Below the pieces are notes generated by a model. That model saw nothing but the letters and a program-made list of their open reading frames with translations. It was not told where the DNA came from and did not search any database. The translations under genes were made by a program, and so were the position numbers. From Lolium rigidum (taxonomy: Eukaryota; Streptophyta; Magnoliopsida; Poales; Poaceae): a stretch of 64,000 bases of DNA. The stretch spans positions 180,946,017-181,010,016 of the forward strand of contig NC_061513.1 in NCBI RefSeq assembly GCF_022539505.1, in the 5' to 3' direction. Below, piece after piece: positions 57,768 through 64,000 of this stretch (positions are counted from its first letter, which is position 1; every line of letters starts with the position of its first letter).

Positions 57768-58176
57768 GCTTGTGTGGCAGGTCAGCTGCAGGATTTATCA
57801 ATCATTTTATTTTCTTCAAAACTGGATTGTCTGGATGGGGGCTATGGATGGTGTACAGTTTGCAGTTGTTTGTTCACTTCAAAGTTATTCGATTTTGGGT
57901 TTGACCTTGATGATGATGGATGCAAAAGAATGTTTTATTTTGTGTAATTCTTATCACAGATGGATTTGATCCTATTTGTGTGAATCAAAGAATGATTAAA
58001 TTTATTTTAAAGGCTTCATGTATCAAGAAGTGTAATAACCATTGGTTAATATTGCATGATGTTAATGAAGGATACACCGAAGTTCTTTTTCTTTTGTGGG
58101 AACAAGCTGAATGAAAATGCTTTGACTTCCACATGCTCTATCAGGGAAAAGAAAAACTTGGAAAGTCTTGCCAAAA
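57768..58176 (+). other. 3' UTR and flank of the 51990-57767 gene
   Basis: Non-coding. An AT-rich stretch with near-upstream polyadenylation-like text (AATGATTAAATTTATTTT near 57990). It ends at the outer edge of the Copia LTR. Confidence 0.5.
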
Positions 58177-58954
58177 CGAACTACAAAAAGATGTTCATGT
58201 TAACCTGGCAATACCAATGAACAAAAAATGGAATCAAATGAGGCTCTAGATAACTGATGAATAAACTTGATAGTAACTAGAGTTCGCCTTTTTCATTTTT
58301 GCTGACCTCTAACAGAAATATTATTTATGCGACAGCTGATGTCTGTCACGACTAGATCTCGATATAATCCAATCGAACCAGGAATTGGAGAGTATTTGAA
58401 TTCTAGGGTGAGAGGAGCAAGCAAGGAGGTGAGAGCGAGAGGTAGAGGATGAGAATACGCTTCAGCCTTCTATTCATTCGATAGCCAGTTCTGGTACAGG
58501 TTCAGGTATTTAACTCCCAGATGTTAAGATGCTATGGATCAACTACTGTAGATCTAATCGAGTAGAGACTATCTCTGTAACGAATTGTGTTCATGTACTG
58601 TGAGAGGGAGAGGAAGATACTGTGAATGTTGTGATGTTTACCTTCTCCCTTGAGGAGGACAAACCCGTCGACGTTGACGTGGTGACGGCGGCGGATCCGT
58701 GAGGGAGTAGTGACGGCGGAGCTTCCCGTCGGCACTGTGCTGAACCTAGATCGGTAGGTCTATTAGTGGGGCGAGTGGCACTCCAGTCAACCTCGTGATC
58801 TGTGCCACCGCCCCCACCACTCTATATATATAGCACATGCGACAGGAGCCCACCAACCAGAGATGCGGTTGGGCGCCCCCGATCAGGGCGCAGACGAGGT
58901 CAAAGGGTCGTGCTCGATCCGTTGGGTTCAACCACGTTGGAGATCATCCTAACA
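58177..58954 (-). repeat. 3' LTR of the Copia element
   Basis: It begins TGTTAGGATGATCTCC (minus strand, from 58954) directly after GATCAAGGGGGAGAA. It is a direct repeat of 63428 onward with constant spacing (5251 bp). The far edge is uncertain: the repeat reaches 58177, but a TG/CA end fits better near 58193-58199. Confidence 0.82.
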
Positions 58955-58969
58955 TTCTCCCCCTTGATC
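58955..58969 (-). other. Polypurine tract of the Copia element
   Basis: The minus strand reads GATCAAGGGGGAGAA immediately before the LTR start TGTTAGG. Confidence 0.8.
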
Positions 58970-59125
58970 TCAACCTTTCTTTTAACTTTATACTTTTACT
59001 TTATTCGTTTCATTTTGGATCAGTCCATAGGGCATGTTTCATCGTCACAGCTCTATTGCCGATAGAATCAGACAGCCACAATACACTTCTTTGTTTTGAA
59101 ACAAATTCTTTTACTTTTGGGCCTC

Positions 59126-61673
59126 TTATGATCCAGGATAGGTAAGACTTTCCCTTAAAACCATGCCGGCTACGTGCTCCTTGAACACGCTGGGTGGTAA
59201 GTCTTTCGTTAGCGGATCCGCAAGCATATCTTTTGTCCTTATATGCTCGAGACTTATTGTTTGATCCTGGACCTTGTGTTTCACAACATAATACTTAACC
59301 CCAATCGGTTTCGTAGCTGTACTCGACTTGTTGTTGTGAGCATAAAATACTGCGGGCTCATTGTCGCAGTACATCTTTAGTGGTTTGTCAATACAATCTA
59401 CCACTTTCAAGTCGGGTATGAATTTCTTTAACCATAATGTCTGCCCCGTGGCTTCATAACATGCTATAAATTCTGCATACATCGTGGATGATGCAACTAT
59501 CGTCTGTTTGGAGCTTCTCCAAGAAATAGCTCACCCTGCGAGGGTGAATACATATCCAGATGTGGCTTTTCTATCATCTTTATCCCCCGCAAAATCTGCA
59601 TCTGAATACCCTCTTATTTCTAGGAAATCGGATCTTCTGTATGTTAGCATGTAATTCTTTGTGCCTTTCACATAACGTAATGCCTTCTTTACCATTTTCC
59701 AGTGTTCAAAGCCTGGATTTTCTTGATATTTACTGAGTACTCCGGTGATAAATGCTAAGTCAGGGCGAGTGCACACTTGTGCATATTGTAGGCTTCCAAT
59801 GGCCGAAGCATATGGAACCGCTTTCATTTGATCGAGCTCGTATTGATTTTGGGGACTTTGATGTTTCCCAAAACTGCCGCCCTTGACTATAGGAGCAGGT
59901 GTGGCACTGCACTTATGCATATTATACTTACTTAGAATCTTTTCTAAATAAGCCTTTTGCGATAGTCCTAATACTCCATTGTTCCTATCTCGGTGAATTT
60001 CTATGCCCAAAACATACGACGCTTCACCAAGATCTTTCATATCAAAATTTGAGGACAAGAACTTCTTTGTCTCTTGCAGTAGACTAACATCACTGCTGGC
60101 AAGCAGAATATCATCCACATACAAGATTAGGAAAATATATTTCCCACTTTTGAACTTTGCATAAACGCAATATCCTCAATATTTTCTTTAAATCCAAATC
60201 TCTTAATTGTCTCATTGAACTTTAGATACCACTGTCTGGAGGCTTGCTTTAATTCATAAATGGATTTCTTTAGGCGGCATCCCATTTCTTCCTTGCCTTC
60301 CATGATAAAATCCTTAGGTTGTTTTATGTAGACATTTTCTTCTAAATCCCCATTTAGAAATGTCGTCTTTACATCCATTTGATGCAACTCTAAATCAAAA
60401 TGTGCAACTAGTGCCATTATGATTCTGAAAGAATCCTTACATGAGACCGGAGAAAATGTCTCATTGTAATCTATCCCTTCTCTTTGTGTAAATTCTTTTG
60501 CCACAAGTCGTGCTTTATACTTTTCGATATTCCCATTGAAGTCATATTTTATTTTGTAGACCCATTTGCAGCCCACTGATTTGGCTCCTTTAGGAATATT
60601 CTCTAAGTCCCAAACATTGTTGGTACTCATCGATCTCATTTCGTCTTCCATGGCCTCCACCCACTTTGATGAATCAGGGCTTCTCATGGCTTCTTCATAT
60701 GAAGTGGGATCACCTTCCATATGAACTGTTTCTGTGTTGTAAACTTTGTAATCAGTCGAAATGGCTGATTCTCTAGCCCTTGTAGACCTTCTAGGGGCCT
60801 CAATCTCTGGAGCATTCTGTTCCTCAACTTGTGGCTCAGCTTCAGGATGTGGCTGTTGTTGCTCCCTTTCATGCTCAACAAATGGTTCATTCGACTCCTG
60901 ACGGACAGGTTCCGAATTTTCACTCATCGTTGTCATGGGTGGAGTCACAACAAGCGCTTGCACCACAATCGCAGGGATCATCGGTACAGGTGCACATGGT
61001 AGCGCAAAAAATTGCTCCTGAGTCATCGGATTAGGTGCATGCACCCTCTTCTCCTCAAGATCAATTTTCCGAGCTACCATGCTCCCCCTCATCATTTCGT
61101 CCTCTAAGAAGACAACATGTCTCGTTTCCACAAACTTTGTGTATTTCTGCGGACAGGTAGAAACGATAACCTTTTGACTTTTCAGGATAGCCAATAAAAT
61201 GGCAGCTGACTGTTTTGGTATCTAACTTTGCGATATTTGGATTGAATACGTTGGCCTCAGTAGGGCTCCCCCACACTTTCAGGTGGTTTAGAGAAGGCAC
61301 TCTCCCTGTCCATAGCTCATACGGTGTTTTGGGCACCGATTTGCTTGGTAATCTGTTTAGAATGTGAATAGCGGTTTTTTAACGCCTCAATCCACAATCA
61401 CAATGGTAGGGTGGAATAGCTCATCATACTGCGCACCATATCCATAAGGGTACGGTTGCGCATTTCAGCTACCCTATTCTGCTGAGGTTCGCCCGACATC
61501 GAGTACTGGGCAACTATTCCAGTCTCCTGTAAGAACCTTGCAAAAGGTCCAGCGACTTGGCCATATGGAGTATGTCGACCGTAGTACTCCCCTCCACGAT
61601 CAGACCTGACTATCTTTATTCTTTTATCATGCTGATTTTCAACTTCAACTTTGAATATTTTGAATTTATCCAA
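59126..61673 (-). pseudogene. Copia pol (integrase core, reverse transcriptase, RNase H), disabled
   Basis: Minus-strand parts: integrase core (61673-61398, VRSDRGGEYYG and QQNRVAEMRNRT), its C-terminal side (61336-61061, KTPYELWTGRVPSLNHLKVW), and reverse transcriptase (61194-60127: WVEAMEDEM, CKWVYKIKYDFNG, YKARLVAKEFTQREGIDY, LHQMDVKTTFLNG). The rest of RT has the catalytic YVDD (60124-59531, YVDDILLASSDV), with RNase H to 59126 (DADFAGDKDDRKATSGY, AEFIACYEATGQ, DNEPAVF). Frame breaks lie near 61390, 61190 and 60125, and a TGA replaces a codon near 59530 (TLAG-stop-AISW). Not functional as sequenced. Confidence 0.88.
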
Positions 61674-63427
61674 CGCTTCTGTTCTTTCTTTTATTGGATA
61701 AATATAACCATATTGGGAGTAATCATCCGGTGAATGTTATGAACGAATCATAGCCATCCACACTTTTCATAGGAAATGGTCCACATATCTCGGTGTGAAT
61801 TATTTCAGTGTTCTTGTGCTTCGATTTGCACCCTTTTTAATTTGCTTTACAAATTTTCCTTTAATGCAATCGATGCACTGTTCTATGTCTGAGAATTCTA
61901 ATGGAGGAAGAATATCATTTTTAACGACGAGTCTTTCTATTCTCCCCCTCTAAATATGGCCTAAGCGACAATGCCATAATTTCGATGATTCATCAGTTCC
62001 TTTTCTTTTCTTTTGTTCTTTTTTCCGACACGGATACCTTCTCATTCACATTACACAAAGACATCTCCTTTTTCACGCAAGGACAATAAATAAAGCTCAT
62101 CATGGAGTAAAGCAACCCCACATAAGCATTATTACAACCATATGACACACTCGCCATGTCCTTCATGTCTATGTGTACTTTTCTGTCACCAGTTGCTTCA
62201 GCAGCTGGGTCGCACATATCTTTCAAGAACCAGTGAACTGGCTCTTTATTCTTTCAAGGTACTCCCCTACGGAAGCACACTCTGCAATTGAGCCCACAAT
62301 AGCGTTCTCAATTGTATTCTTTATAAATGGCACTTAGCCACTTTTTATTCTGTCATGCAGCATCATTATCCTTGTCATTTCTGACTGGATCAATTTGGTC
62401 TGACCGACTGTGGGAACCCAGTCCACCTCAGCAGAAATCGACCTTCTTTTCCCCACTCAGTGTAGTTGTCACCTCTGAGGGTTGGAAACATCCTTGATGC
62501 AGCTCATCAAGTAGTGCCCTCCTTCAAACCACAATGAAAAGAGATCATAACAACAATTGCATGCAATAATCCAATGTTGGTCAAAATTAGAACATACAGT
62601 ACGTTTGTACAATTAAAACTATATCACCGTTGGGCAAAAATAGAGATAAATGCACACCTTATTGCAAAAAAAAAACATGATCATGTCATTAATAATGTTG
62701 GTCCAAAAATAACATAACCATAATTGTCACAATAATCACTTTAATCATTTCTTTAAAATTTTGATTATCACTTTTGTATTTTTTTCAAAATTAAAATGCA
62801 ACTTTAACTATTCGCAGCGGAAACTTTGAATTCATTAAACTTTAAAACTTTCAGAAGCATCTCTGTTACTTTTTAATTTCCTAGAACAAATATCTCGTTG
62901 GTTCAATTTGCTCAGGAAAAAACTTGACAAAAATGCTTCTTTTACTATTGCAGTGAAAACTTTGACTTTAAACTATTAACTTTTAAACTTTTCAGAGGCA
63001 TAAACTTTCACCTTTTAATTCCTGAACAAATACCACGTTGGTTCTATTTATTCAGAAAAAAATTGGACAAAATTAGGCCTAAAAACAGCCCAAAAATTGA
63101 CTAAAAAAGCCTCTGTAAAATAATAAAACAGAAAAAACTGTAAAACTGTGCGCAGCTCGTCTTTTGGCCCACGGCCTGCTGCGTCAGTGCGCGTTCACGC
63201 CTGGCCTCTCCTGGCCCGTGCGGCCCATGGCCCAGGCGGGCAAGGAAAACTTTGTGCACCGCCTGGTGCGTCTCTTCGACGCCCGTTAGACACGGCCCAA
63301 CACAGCGGCCTGGCCCGCCTGGCAGCCCAAGGCCTGCTCGGCGTGAGCCGCTCAACCCTGGCCGTCGGATTGAATCCGATGGTCGGGCGACATTTTCGCC
63401 CCGGTCAAAACGGCTCGCACCCTGCCC
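61674..63427 (-). other. Gag/protease remnants and leader of the Copia element
   Basis: Decayed coding text on the minus strand at 62226-61993 (CDPAAEATGDRKVHIDMKD) and 62530-62230 (IENAIVGSIAECASVGEYLE, Copia Gag-like). The leader is AT-rich at 62560-63100 and GC-rich at 63150-63427. No intact gene. Confidence 0.55.
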
Positions 63428-64000
63428 CGAACTACAAAAAGATGTTCATGTTAACCTGGCAATACCAATGAACAAAAAATGGAATCAAATGAGGCTCTAG
63501 ATAACTGATGAATAAACTTGATAGTAACTAGAGTTCGCCTTTTTCATTTTTGCTGACCTCTAACAGAAATATTATTTATGCGACAGCTGATGTCTGTCAC
63601 GACTAGATCTCGATATAATCCAATCGAACCAGGAATTGGAGAGTATTTGAATTCTAGGGTGAGAGGAGCAAGCAAGGAGGTGAGAGCGAGAGGTAGAGGA
63701 TGAGAATACGCTTCAGCCTTCTATTCATTCGATAGCCAGTTCTGGTACAGGTTCAGGTATTTAACTCCCAGATGTTAAGATGCTATGGATCAACTACTGT
63801 AGATCTAATCGAGTAGAGACTATCTCTGTAACGAATTGTGTTCATGTACTGTGAGAGGGAGAGGAAGATACTGTGAATGTTGTGATGTTTACCTTCTCCC
63901 TTGAGGAGGACGAACCCGTCGACGTTGACGTGGTGACGGCGGCGGATCCGTGAGGGAGTGGTGGCGGCGGAGCTTCCCGTCGGCACTGTGCTAAACCTAG
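63428..64000 (-). repeat. 5' LTR of the Copia element, cut by the window end
   Basis: 573 bp align without gaps to 58177-58749; the four differences all fall in the last ~100 bp (63900-64000). Confidence 0.85.

Larger units (their letters stand above)
58177..64000 (-). mobile_element. Copia LTR retrotransposon, complete on the left, running off the window on the right
   Basis: The minus-strand order is 5' LTR (64000+ to 63428), leader, gag remnants, integrase, reverse transcriptase, RNase H, polypurine tract (58969-58955) and 3' LTR (58954 to about 58177). The domain order INT-RT-RH defines Copia. LTR copies differ at 4 of 573 aligned sites. It lies about 410 bp downstream of the host gene stop, in opposite orientation. 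Confidence 0.88.

Overview
The window is plant nuclear DNA from a grass of the Triticeae or a close Pooideae relative. The evidence is the mix of mobile elements: a BARE1/Angela/WIS-type Copia LTR (24799-25206, 38456-38747), several Gypsy elements primed by tRNA-Asp of the Sabrina/WHAM-like (Athila-related) kind typical of wheat and barley, and GC-rich plant exons with short AT-rich introns. There are no bacterial-type genes or operons. Three runs of exactly 100 N (13928-14027, 25087-25186, 38356-38455) mark scaffold gaps of unknown true size, and the sequences on their two sides often do not belong together.

Region 1 (1-38747) is nested retrotransposons. A gag-protease-only Gypsy element (A, 1-5616, +) is interrupted by E1 (5617-7501, -). 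E1 is interrupted by E3 (7502-9857, +), and E3 by E2 (9858-13462, -). After gap 1 comes a 5'-truncated LINE with YADD reverse transcriptase (14028-16224), then F, a Gypsy remnant whose LTR start is fused to its protease (16491-18099). F is interrupted by G (18100-24798, -), a gag-only Gypsy with tRNA-iMet primer site, which carries a solo LTR, H (21467-23123). An Angela-type LTR with a gap inside it follows. J (25589-29132, +) is a Sabrina-like element whose only long ORF is an unusual acidic protein. K (-) interrupts J and is split by L (30006-38168), an intact large retrotransposon derivative with two LTRs of about 3.68 kb around only 797 bp of non-coding interior.

Region 2 (38748-51190) is low-copy DNA. 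It holds an ankyrin-repeat fragment resembling integrin-linked-kinase/VIK-type kinases (39576-39790), a set of phase-compatible exons of unrecognised function (40882-42392), a Helitron 3' terminus (42564-42597), two MITE-like elements, a GC-rich block, and a tiny LINE tail with a perfect 11-bp target duplication (50448-50556).

Region 3 (51195-58176) contains the best host gene. It has four coding exons (51990-57767, +) encoding a 263-residue charged protein that I do not recognise. Its 4.4-kb second intron carries a 1.57-kb terminal-inverted-repeat transposon (55425-56993) and a GC-rich tandem repeat.

Region 4 (58177-64000) is a Copia element on the minus strand, about 0.4 kb downstream of the gene stop. 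Its LTRs differ at 4 of 573 comparable sites, but its pol is disabled; the right LTR runs off the window.

The best candidates for something little described are the extreme LTR-to-interior ratio of L, whose LTR carries host-like Site II and telobox promoter motifs; the acidic single protein of J; and conserved hairpin/PPT-like blocks shared by several of the non-autonomous Gypsy families. I see no novel enzymatic or defence system.
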